From: Oscillospiraceae bacterium
GTDB lineage: Bacteria; Bacillota_A; Clostridia; Oscillospirales; Ruminococcaceae
Direction: 5' to 3'
Assembly (NCBI GenBank): GCA_900766795.1
Contig: CAAFWX010000327.1
Span: forward strand, 1-6,876
Length of the DNA stretch: 6,876 nt
A program made the position numbers and the translations under genes. The notes below the pieces were generated by a model. It searched no databases. It was not told the origin of the DNA and was given only the letters and a program-made list of their open reading frames with translations. Below, in pieces: positions 1 through 4,929 of this stretch; the first letter of the stretch is position 1; the number at the start of each line of letters is the position of its first letter.

Positions 1-639
1 CCGCTGGCGGCAGTGCTTCGACCCCCAGCCGCCTCTTCCGCCTTCAATGCCGCAGCGCTTGCGGCTACTCAGCTTTTCTCTCAGCTTGCGGTGAATTATC
101 TCGCGCCGTTCTGCGGGGTTATCATGGGGCTTTCGGTCACGGGAGCAATTCACCCGCAGCTTGAGCTTACCCGCCTTGCGGAGCTTATCCGAAAGGCGGT
201 TGTCTGGGGGCTGTCGCTTATCATGACGGTGTTTATGAGCATTCTGTCCGCGCAGACCTTTGTGGCAAACGCCTCGGACAACACCCTGATACGCACGGCG
301 AAATTCATGGTAAGCTCGGGCGTGCCGATTGTCGGCGGCACAATCTCGGACGCGGTAAACACCGTGCAGGGCGGGCTTGTGCTCCTCAAAAGCAGCATTG
401 GTACCTACGGGCTGATTGCCGCAGCGGCAATTATCCTGCCGCCGCTTGTGACAGCGGTGCTTTACAAGCTTGCCGCAGCCTGCGCAGAAGCGGCAAGCGA
501 CATGTTCGGGATAAAAGAGCTGTCCGCGCTTTTCCGCTGCTGCAACTCGGTCATGGCAATCATCATCGCGGTTATTTCCTGCTTTCTGCTGCTTAATACC
601 ATCGCGGTGGTTATACTGCTTGCTATGACAAGAGCGTGA
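1..639 (+). CDS. spoIIIAE: Stage III sporulation protein AE (SpoIIIAE), C-terminal part, 5' end outside window
   Basis: The frame is open from base 1 to the TGA at 637-639, giving 212 residues. The family is about 400 residues long, so roughly the N-terminal half lies upstream; the GTG at 13 is an internal Val codon, not a start. The visible part is a polytopic membrane protein. Hydrophobic stretches occur around 'FCGVIMGLSV', 'WGLSLIMTVFMSILSAQTF', 'AAAAIILPPLVTAVLYK' and the C-terminal 'VMAIIIAVISCFLLLNTIAV'. The conserved-looking segment with 'SSGVPIVGGTISDAVN' and the motif 'CCNSVMA' before the last helix fit SpoIIIAE. The family is a mother-cell membrane component of the SpoIIIA-SpoIIQ channel made during engulfment and needed for forespore sigma-G activity. 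Identification is supported by the downstream order AF, AG, AH. Its stop lies inside the next gene's leader, so the two are translated from one mRNA. Confidence 0.93.
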   Translation, partial: PLAAVLRPPAASSAFNAAALAATQLFSQLAVNYLAPFCGVIMGLSVTGAIHPQLELTRLAELIRKAVVWGLSLIMTVFMSILSAQTFVANASDNTLIRTAKFMVSSGVPIVGGTISDAVNTVQGGLVLLKSSIGTYGLIAAAAIILPPLVTAVLYKLAAACAEAASDMFGIKELSALFRCCNSVMAIIIAVISCFLLLNTIAVVILLAMTRA

Positions 640-659
640 CCGCCGAGAAAGGAGCGTTT

Positions 660-1127
660 ATGGGATTTCTAACAACCGTGTGCATGACCTCGCTTGCTGC
701 GGCGCTTTTCCGAATGCTTGTGCCCGAGGGAAAGGCAGCAAAGCAGGTTTCCCTGCTCATCGCGTGCGTGTTTATTCTCGCAGCGCTGAACGCTGTTCGG
801 GGCGCGGATTTTACCATCGAGGACAACTCCTTTGAAATAACCGAAAGCGCAGACTACATCAGCTTTTCGGGCGAGGTGAACGAAGCCCTGCAAAAGAAGA
901 TTTGCGGCGATATGTCGGAAAAGGTCTTTTCCCTGCTCAACGAAAACGGATTTTTTCCGAAGCAGGTACATGTTATCGTTAATATTTCGGGATTGTACAG
1001 CATAGATATAACACAGGTTAAGCTGGTATTCGGAAAAGGAGAAAGCACCGAGGCGGAAGCGGCGGCAAAGCTTCTTTCCGAACAGCTTCCGCGGGACATC
1101 AGAGTAACCTGGGAAATAAAGGAGTGA
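660..1127 (+). CDS. spoIIIAF: Stage III sporulation protein AF (SpoIIIAF)
   Basis: This encodes 155 residues. I chose ATG 660 because GAAAGGAG sits six bases upstream of it. The in-frame GTG at 636 overlaps the spoIIIAE stop and has no ribosome binding site at a useful distance. The N-terminus has two predicted membrane helices ('LTTVCMTSLAAALFRMLV' and 'VSLLIACVFILAALNAV') separated by a short basic loop with 'PEGKAAKQ', as in the family. The remainder is a soluble domain with alternating hydrophobic pattern ('QVHVIVNISGLYSIDITQVK' and a final 'LPRDIRVTWE'), which fits the ring-building-like domain proposed for SpoIIIAF. In the family it is a mother-cell membrane component of the Q:A channel. 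The gene sits 20 bases after spoIIIAE, and its TGA lies in the leader of spoIIIAG. Identity rests on synteny plus topology, as this family is weakly conserved. Confidence 0.9.
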   Translation: MGFLTTVCMTSLAAALFRMLVPEGKAAKQVSLLIACVFILAALNAVRGADFTIEDNSFEITESADYISFSGEVNEALQKKICGDMSEKVFSLLNENGFFPKQVHVIVNISGLYSIDITQVKLVFGKGESTEAEAAAKLLSEQLPRDIRVTWEIKE

Positions 1128-1138
1128 GGATTGTTGAA

Positions 1139-1651
1139 ATGGAAGTGATTCAGAGCCGTCTTGCGGGTTTTCTCGAAAGCGACAAGGCGCGCCGCCTTAT
1201 CATCATTGTCGGCGTGGCATTGATTCTGCTGCTGTTTCTGTCAACGGTGGTTCCGCAGAAAGCCGAAAGCGCTGCCGCCGTTCCCGTCGAAAACACAGAG
1301 GAAATCGAGCACGACCTTGAAGCGCGGCTTGCGGAAATGATTGGGCATATCGCCGGCGCCGGCACAGCCACAGTCATGGTTACGCTTGAAAGCTCCTCGG
1401 AACGAATCTTCGCAGAGGACACCAAGACCGACAGTACCGGCGGCAGCTCCCTTTCCCGCGGAAGCGAAACCGAAACGGTGCTCGCAGGAAGCGCCAAAGA
1501 GCCGCTTGAACGAAGCACCATCATGCCAAAGGTGCGCGGGGTTGCGGTGGTATGCGCGGGGGCTTCCGACCCCGCAGTGAAGGAACGGATTGCGAACGCT
1601 GTTGCGTGCGCTCTCGGCATAGGTATTTCGCGGGTGTATGTGACCTGCTGA
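1139..1651 (+). CDS. spoIIIAG: Stage III sporulation protein AG (SpoIIIAG), ring-forming channel component
   Basis: This encodes 170 residues. ATG 1139 is preferred because AGGA at 1127-1130 is eight bases upstream. The alternative in-frame GTG at 1124, five codons earlier, overlaps the spoIIIAF stop and lies on top of the AAAGGAG motif, so it would have poor spacing. There is one membrane helix at about residues 20-38 ('LIIIVGVALILLLFLSTVV'), then an acidic linker, then a ring-building-motif domain: 'EIEHDLEARLAEMIGHIAGA', 'TATVMVTLESSSERIFAEDT', a Ser/Gly/Thr-rich insertion, and the conserved C-terminal 'MPKVRGVAVVCAG' with 'VKERIANAVACALGI'. The known Bacillus SpoIIIAG forms a large ring in the intermembrane space through this domain, with the Ser/Thr-rich insertion forming a beta region. 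The protein would be anchored in the mother-cell membrane facing the forespore. Its neighbours confirm the assignment. Confidence 0.94.
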   Translation: MEVIQSRLAGFLESDKARRLIIIVGVALILLLFLSTVVPQKAESAAAVPVENTEEIEHDLEARLAEMIGHIAGAGTATVMVTLESSSERIFAEDTKTDSTGGSSLSRGSETETVLAGSAKEPLERSTIMPKVRGVAVVCAGASDPAVKERIANAVACALGIGISRVYVTC

Positions 1652-1667
1652 TTAAGAAAGGTGTGTT

Positions 1668-2210
1668 GTGATTATGAAAAGACTTAATGTTATCCTCGGG
1701 AAAAAGCAGCTTGTCATTGCTTCTCTCACGGTGCTTCTGGGCGCGGCTGCGGCGGCGAACTTCATCTACTCGAGCAAAGCCGACAAGCTTGTCAGCCCTG
1801 CGGCAGAGGTAAGCGCCAACTACGGCGAAGCGGAATATGTTTCCGACACGAGCAGCTCGCAGGCATACTTCGCGCAGGCGCGCCTTGACAAGCAGGCAAG
1901 CCGCGATGAAGCCGCAGAGGTTCTTGCGGGAATGTATCAGGGCGGCGACCTTACGGTTGACGAGCTTAACCTTGTGGCGGACGACGCTCTTAAGCTTAGC
2001 AGCCTTATCGAAAGCGAAAACCGCATTGAAACGCTGCTTAAGGCACAGGGCTTTGAGGACGCGCTGTGCTATCTCTCCGACGACACCGCCAACATCATTG
2101 TAAAGACAGATGGGCTGGACGCTCAGCAGGCGGCAATAATCAAGTCTACCCTGCTCTCCGAGGTGGAAGTAAGCGGCGAGGGAATCACCATTGTTGAGGT
2201 GAAGAACTGA
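1668..2210 (+). CDS. spoIIIAH: Stage III sporulation protein AH (SpoIIIAH), SpoIIQ partner in the channel
   Basis: This encodes 180 residues from GTG 1668, which has AAGAAAGG ending six bases upstream. ATG 1674, two codons later, is an alternative start with a longer 12-base spacing. One N-terminal membrane helix covers about residues 15-34 ('LVIASLTVLLGAAAAANFIY'). It is followed by a variable, Ser/Glu-rich linker and a C-terminal YscJ/FliF-like domain that includes 'IESENRIETLLKAQGFEDAL', 'DDTANIIVKTDGLDAQQAA' and 'EGITIVEVKN'. That domain is the diagnostic part of SpoIIIAH. In Bacillus it binds forespore SpoIIQ across the intermembrane space, linking the two membranes and holding engulfment complexes. 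It is the last gene of the operon, 16 bases after spoIIIAG. Its stop is immediately followed by the A-run that belongs to the opposing terminator. Confidence 0.95.
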   Translation: MIMKRLNVILGKKQLVIASLTVLLGAAAAANFIYSSKADKLVSPAAEVSANYGEAEYVSDTSSSQAYFAQARLDKQASRDEAAEVLAGMYQGGDLTVDELNLVADDALKLSSLIESENRIETLLKAQGFEDALCYLSDDTANIIVKTDGLDAQQAAIIKSTLLSEVEVSGEGITIVEVKN

Positions 2211-2211
2211 C

Positions 2212-2242
2212 AAAAAAACGGGCGGACACAGTTCCACCGCCT
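2212..2242 (-). terminator. Intrinsic terminator of the spoVM mini-operon
   Basis: Read on the minus strand, this is the stem GGCGG/CCGCC (2237-2241 with 2221-2225, extendable by a wobble pair) with an 11-base loop, followed by CG and seven T residues (2218-2212). It is correctly oriented to end transcripts arriving from spoVM. It begins one base beyond the spoIIIAH stop. On the plus strand the T-run is absent, so it would not end spoIIIA transcripts by the intrinsic route. A neighbouring hairpin, CTGCA/TGCAG (2241-2245 with 2252-2256), could compete with the stem. Confidence 0.7.
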
Positions 2243-2316
2243 GCATGGAATTGCAGGACGGCGGGCTGCGTCTGCCCATTTCTTTTTCACGCACGCGGAT
2301 AATCCTGCGCCGCGCT

Positions 2317-2351
2317 AAAAGCGCTCCTCACTCCTCTGCGGGAGCTTTTTT
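2317..2351 (+). terminator. Possible terminator of the spoIIIA operon, overlapping the 3' end of spoVM
   Basis: On the plus strand, GCTCC (2323-2327) can pair with GGAGC (2341-2345), followed at once by six T residues (2346-2351). An alternative register pairs CTCC 2331-2334 with GGAG 2341-2344. The stem is short (about 5 bp) with a loop of about 13 bases, so strength is doubtful. The T-run doubles as the Lys-Lys codons of spoVM on the other strand. A second weak option lies nearer the operon: GGGC 2263-2266 with GCCC 2274-2277, followed by ATTTCTTTTT. No clearly better plus-strand terminator is visible after spoIIIAH. Confidence 0.35.
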
Positions 2352-2417
2352 CATGCCGAATACAAACCGCAGAATGCCTGCAAACAGCTTTGGACTTCTG
2401 AGTACCACTATCTTCAT
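2328..2417 (-). CDS. spoVM: SpoVM-like stage V sporulation mini-protein (29 residues)
   Basis: ATG 2417-2415 to TGA 2330-2328 encodes 29 residues and is preceded by a strong GAAAGGAG site ten bases upstream of the start. The protein starts MKIVVLRSPK, continues LFAGILRFVFG and ends in a short charged tail (MKKAPAEE). Compared from memory with Bacillus subtilis SpoVM (26 residues), positions M1, K2, P9, K10, G14, I15, R17 and G21 coincide, and the hydrophobic pattern is kept. Pro9 is the residue known to shape the helix so that it sits shallowly in the membrane. The known role is an amphipathic helix that recognises the positively curved forespore membrane and tethers the coat ATPase SpoIVA; it also affects FtsH. 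Here it follows a small membrane protein gene by 14 bases. The tail is slightly longer than in B. subtilis. This is an independent reading of a gene below usual ORF length cut-offs; similarity plus the excellent RBS makes it convincing. Confidence 0.9.
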   Translation of the reverse strand: MKIVVLRSPKLFAGILRFVFGMKKAPAEE

Positions 2418-2431
2418 TATGTACGCTCCTT

Positions 2432-2599
2432 TCACAGCTTAAGCAGAAAGATACCCAACACTATCAACAGCACCGCAACCGCGGCAAGCAGCACCTTCAC
2501 CGAAAAAAACGACAGGCACATCAATGCTCCGCAGAATGCTGCCACCGCCAGAAGCAAGCCTATCCCGCAGTGACGGTTCTTTCTTTTCGGGTTTCTCAT
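2432..2599 (-). CDS. Small two-helix membrane protein of unknown function, co-transcribed with spoVM
   Basis: ATG 2599-2597 to TGA 2434-2432 encodes 55 residues. A strong GGAGGTGAG site lies upstream with about six bases of spacing. The protein has a short basic N-terminus (MRNPKRKNRHCG), then two hydrophobic stretches, 'IGLLLAVAAFCGALMCLSFF' at about residues 13-32 and 'VLLAAVAVLLIVLGIFLLK' at about 36-54, separated by a short SVK turn. It is probably a helical hairpin with the basic end in the cytoplasm. The C-terminus is almost entirely hydrophobic, ending KL. I do not recognise a family. Its stop codon is fused to the spoVM leader (CTGTGAAAGGAG), so the two genes are almost certainly on one mRNA. 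Expression in the mother cell during sporulation is therefore an inference from the neighbour, not something seen in the protein. Confidence 0.8.
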   Translation of the reverse strand: MRNPKRKNRHCGIGLLLAVAAFCGALMCLSFFSVKVLLAAVAVLLIVLGIFLLKL

Positions 2600-2724
2600 G
2601 CAGCTCACCTCCGTACCCGATGTACTACATATTATTCCGATTTACGGATTTGGTGCAGAACCTTTTTCGCAAAATGCCGCCTGCACGTCCGCTCACATTC
2701 CGCAATTACACGAACATATACTAC

Positions 2725-2749
2725 GCCCCTGCGCTGAATCCGCAGGGGC
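2725..2749. terminator. Perfect 9-bp GC hairpin after the yolD-like gene (terminator-like, no proper T-run)
   Basis: GCCCCTGCG (2725-2733) and CGCAGGGGC (2741-2749) form a perfect nine-pair stem with a seven-base loop. It lies seven bases beyond the stop codon of the yolD-like gene, where a terminator is expected. On the minus strand it is followed by GTAGTATATG, which is not a U-tract, and on the plus strand by only TTTGCTCT. It may work as a weak or factor-aided terminator, or as an mRNA 3'-end stabiliser. The remaining gap (2600-2724) contains no gene. I see no convincing promoter there for the downstream mini-operon, although the AT-rich part around 2625-2660 is the likeliest place. Confidence 0.5.
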
Positions 2750-2755
2750 TTTGCT

Positions 2756-3175
2756 CTATTCAATCCCATATTCCGCAAAAATCACCGAGGACATATCCGT
2801 CACCTCGGCAAGCGGAATACGCCGTCCATCGGCGAACACAAGCGCAAGCTCCTCCATATCAATGTGCCGCAGGCAGCCGCTTTCGGTGACGTATGCTCCC
2901 CCGCTTTTCAGGCGGTCATTTACAAAATGCGTCACGGTGACGTCGGGGCGCTCCCCCAGCCGCTCGAAAAGCACCGAAAGCTTTCTGTCAAGCAGCTCGG
3001 CTGCATCCTCGTCAAGTTCAGAAAGGCTGTCGGTCAGCCGCGCACTCTCGTCCACAAGCGCGTCGTAGCCCGTAAGCGCCGCAAATGGCGCAAACTGGGC
3101 GGCGCGATTTGCGCGCGGCATGGGGAGATGATTCTGTGCCCTGTAATGCTCAAGCCCGATTATTTCCTCGTACAT
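2756..3175 (-). CDS. YolD-like family protein, putative accessory of the Y-family polymerase
   Basis: This encodes 139 residues. ATG 3175 is preferred because GGGAGG lies seven bases upstream. The in-frame ATG at 3190 would place that site inside the coding region and has no RBS of its own. The hallmark is the N-terminal segment 'MPRANRAAQFAPFAALTGYD' at about residues 19-38, characteristic of clostridial YolD-like proteins that follow Y-family polymerases. Next comes an acidic helical stretch ('SLSELDEDAAELLDRKLSVL'). The C-terminal half is predicted beta-rich ('DVTVTHFVND', 'GAYVTESGCLRHIDMEELAL', 'GRRIPLAEVTDM'), similar to WYL/YolD-type folds. No catalytic motif is seen. In Bacillus the yolD/yqjX genes pair with uvrX/yqjW, and a role as a UmuD-like partner of the polymerase has been proposed. 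Here the gene starts 32 bases after the polymerase stop, consistent with one operon. Confidence 0.82.
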   Translation of the reverse strand: MYEEIIGLEHYRAQNHLPMPRANRAAQFAPFAALTGYDALVDESARLTDSLSELDEDAAELLDRKLSVLFERLGERPDVTVTHFVNDRLKSGGAYVTESGCLRHIDMEELALVFADGRRIPLAEVTDMSSVIFAEYGIE

Positions 3176-3207
3176 CGCTTTTCCTCCCATGATTTTTCCG
3201 AACGGCG

Positions 3208-4680
3208 CTATGCGTGGTGTCCGCCCACCTGACCGTTGCGCTCGATTGTGGTTGCGCCCTCCTCAAGATTCATACCCCGCAGCACGGCGTTCTTCCCGAA
3301 CTTGTTTTTCAGCGCGATAACCGCTTGCTGCATACTGTGCTCCCGCGCGAGGGCAATATTCTCGCGCTCGTGCTCGGTAGGGTCGGCGAACAAATCCAGC
3401 TGCTCGGGAGCTTCCTCCGCGCCCTCGTGGGCAGTATTTTCCGCCACGATGTTCACCCTGCGCACCATAAGCCCCGGGTCGGTTATCCTGTCGTACAGCT
3501 CCGTCACCGCCTGCGTTATCAGCCGCACCGAGGAAGTTCTCCTGCCGAGATTCACCGAACCGTGCGCGGGCTTCGGCAGCGTTCTGCCAAAGTGGTCGAG
3601 CACCAGTTTTCCGCAATAATCCTGCGAAACGCCCTGCACGTCATAGCCGATGACAAGCGTCATTTTATCGGTATCCAGACCTTTCTCCACCAAATCAAGA
3701 CACAGCAAATCGGTCATTTCGCGCAGAATCAGCCGCCCCTTTTCGTTGGTGTAGGGGCACGGAAGCACCTGCCCAAGACTAAGGCTGCTGCTTTGCGGGC
3801 GGTATTCCTTGATGTCGGATATCAGGCACGGCTCCCAGCCCCACGCGTGGTCAATAAGAAGCTCTGCGTTCACACCGAACTCGCGGTAGAGCACATCCTC
3901 CCCCGTCAGGGAAAACCGCGCAAGGTCGCCCATGGTGTAAATTCCGAGCTGCGCCAACCGCCTTGCTGTTCCCGCGCCGACGCGCCAGAAATCCGTGAGC
4001 GGAGCGTGTCCCCAAAGCTGCCGCCGAAAGCTCATCTCTTCAAGCTCCGCAATACGCACCCCGTCAGCGTCGGCGGGCATTTTCTTTGCCATAATGTCCA
4101 TGGCAATCTTGCAAAGATAGAGGTTCGTGCCTATCCCCGCAGTGGCGGTTATCCCTGTTTCCGCAAGCACATGTGAAATAATCTCGCGGGCAAGACGGTG
4201 CGCCGTCATATGATAGGTGCGCAGGTATGCCGTCGCGTCGATAAACACCTCATCAACGGAATAAACATGAATATCCTCGGGAGCGATATAGCGCAGGTAT
4301 ATCTGATATATCTGCGCACTTATGCTCATGTATTTCGCCATCTGCGGCTTTGCGGTGATGTAATCCAGCTCTAAGGACGGGTTTTTCTCAAGCTCCGGCG
4401 CAATGAACGAGCGACCCTCAAAGCTGTGCTGCGGCGCGGCACAAAGGCGAAGCCTGTTCACCTCCTCCACCCGCTGAATCACCTCAAACAACCTTGCCCT
4501 GCCGCTGATTCCGTGCGCTTTCAGCGAGGGCGTCACGGCAAGACAAATCGTCTTTTCGGTGCGCGAAGCGTCCGCAACGACAAGATTTGTTGTGAGCGGG
4601 TCCAGTCCGCGCTGAACGCACTCCACCGAGGCATAGAAAGACTTCAAATCAATCGCTATATAGGTTCTGTTTTCTTCCAT
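3208..4680 (-). CDS. Y-family translesion DNA polymerase (UvrX/YqjW, UmuC-like)
   Basis: This encodes 490 residues. ATG 4680 is preferred over the in-frame ATG 4707 because AAGGAG lies eight bases upstream of 4680, and 4707 coincides with the predicted transcription start. It opens with the palm motif 'YIAIDLKSFYASVEC', whose catalytic Asp is D11, and has 'VYSVDEVFID' with D143 and E144. These are the three metal-binding acids of Y-family polymerases. A helix-hairpin-helix segment follows at about 234-265 ('WRVGAGTARRLAQLGIYTMG'), then the little-finger region. 'QLDLF' at about 427-431 matches the beta-clamp binding motif, and the C-terminus 'KFGKNAVLRGMNLEEGATT', then an 'IERNGQVGGHHA' end, is typical of this Firmicute subfamily. 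The enzyme copies damaged DNA at stalled forks with low fidelity. It is full length and intact, and heads an operon with the YolD-like gene. Distinguishing UvrX, YqjW or other subgroups is not possible here. Confidence 0.95.
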   Translation of the reverse strand: MEENRTYIAIDLKSFYASVECVQRGLDPLTTNLVVADASRTEKTICLAVTPSLKAHGISGRARLFEVIQRVEEVNRLRLCAAPQHSFEGRSFIAPELEKNPSLELDYITAKPQMAKYMSISAQIYQIYLRYIAPEDIHVYSVDEVFIDATAYLRTYHMTAHRLAREIISHVLAETGITATAGIGTNLYLCKIAMDIMAKKMPADADGVRIAELEEMSFRRQLWGHAPLTDFWRVGAGTARRLAQLGIYTMGDLARFSLTGEDVLYREFGVNAELLIDHAWGWEPCLISDIKEYRPQSSSLSLGQVLPCPYTNEKGRLILREMTDLLCLDLVEKGLDTDKMTLVIGYDVQGVSQDYCGKLVLDHFGRTLPKPAHGSVNLGRRTSSVRLITQAVTELYDRITDPGLMVRRVNIVAENTAHEGAEEAPEQLDLFADPTEHERENIALAREHSMQQAVIALKNKFGKNAVLRGMNLEEGATTIERNGQVGGHHA

Positions 4681-4701
4681 GCTTCTCACTCCTTCGCAAA
4701 C

Positions 4702-4756
4702 GTTCATAATTATATTATAACATGAACAAAAGAATTTATCAATGGTTTTTGTTCAC
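4702..4756. promoter_or_regulatory. Putative operator: three GTTCA/TGAAC half-sites around the polymerase promoter
   Basis: GTTCAT (4702-4707), ATGAAC (4722-4727) and GTTCAC (4751-4756) alternate in orientation. The first two form an inverted repeat with a 14-base AT-rich centre that covers the -10 box. The second and third belong to a perfect nine-base inverted repeat, TGAACAAAA (4723-4731) and TTTTGTTCA (4747-4755), whose 15-base centre covers the -35 box. This placement fits repressor binding. The usual Gram-positive LexA box has GAAC and GTTC separated by four bases, and that spacing is absent. The regulator is therefore unknown, and no candidate repressor gene adjoins the operon within the window. 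Confidence 0.45.
4714..4742 (-). promoter_or_regulatory. Sigma-A type promoter of the polymerase-yolD operon
   Basis: On the minus strand, TTGATA (4742-4737) is followed after 17 bases by TATAAT (4719-4714). The -10 box is perfect, the -35 box has one mismatch group against TTGACA, and a TG one base before the -10 adds an extended -10 element. The predicted start of transcription is near 4707, giving a leader of about 27 bases with the AAGGAG site before ATG 4680. Such a strong housekeeping promoter implies that control comes from a repressor. Confidence 0.72.
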
Positions 4757-4890
4757 ATTTTTTATAAACATGAAAATTTTCAAGCACATAATCACGAATT
4801 GCACCTTAAGGTAACTCTCTGCCGCCATTTTTTTCGTTTTCGGTAGAGCTTATGCTTATAGGCTTTGCTCTCAGGTGACGAAGATTTATG

Positions 4891-4923
4891 AAAAAAAAAT
4901 TCCCTCTGCCGGTAAGCAGAGGG
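4891..4923 (-). terminator. Intrinsic terminator of the TetR-ABC operon
   Basis: On the minus strand, CCCTCTGC (4923-4916), a six-base loop and GCAGAGGG (4909-4902) form a perfect eight-pair stem. It is followed by AA and nine T residues (4899-4891). It sits directly after the permease stop codon. On the plus strand the stem is followed by TTTTGTTT, so it could act in both directions. The stretch from here to the polymerase promoter (about 4757-4890) shows no gene; its only ORFs lack ribosome binding sites. Confidence 0.9.
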
Positions 4924-4929
4924 TTTTGT

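Noticed and set aside
1521..2294. A 257-codon minus-strand ORF antisense to spoIIIAG and spoIIIAH
   Set aside because: The opposing genes are clear family members. The antisense product is low-complexity and basic with no motif, and it would run through the minus-strand terminator context of the spoVM mini-operon.
2636..2648. Short palindrome TCCG-attta-CGGA upstream of the small membrane protein gene
   Set aside because: Arms of four bases are too short to stand out from chance, and no promoter could be placed next to it. It was not called as an operator.
2600..2724. Search for a sigma-E-type promoter before the spoVM mini-operon
   Set aside because: No pair of elements matched the sigma-E consensus (an AT-rich -35 with CATACAnT at -10) at a sensible spacing, so no promoter is claimed.
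3214..4176. A 320-codon plus-strand ORF antisense to the polymerase gene
   Set aside because: It lies wholly opposite a well-conserved polymerase with catalytic motifs, has no convincing RBS, and its translation shows no recognisable domain. Long antisense frames are expected in GC-rich coding DNA.
4743..4832. A 29-codon minus-strand ORF starting MAAESYLKVQ between the permease terminator and the polymerase promoter
   Set aside because: It has no ribosome binding site (only A-rich sequence upstream), lies after a strong terminator, and runs into the operator/promoter region. Its size resembles spoVM but its sequence does not.
4838..4890. Possible riboswitch or leader RNA between the permease terminator and the polymerase promoter
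   Set aside because: No conserved riboswitch core or convincing stem was visible, and the segment is downstream of one operon and upstream of the polymerase promoter, where it would not be in an mRNA leader.
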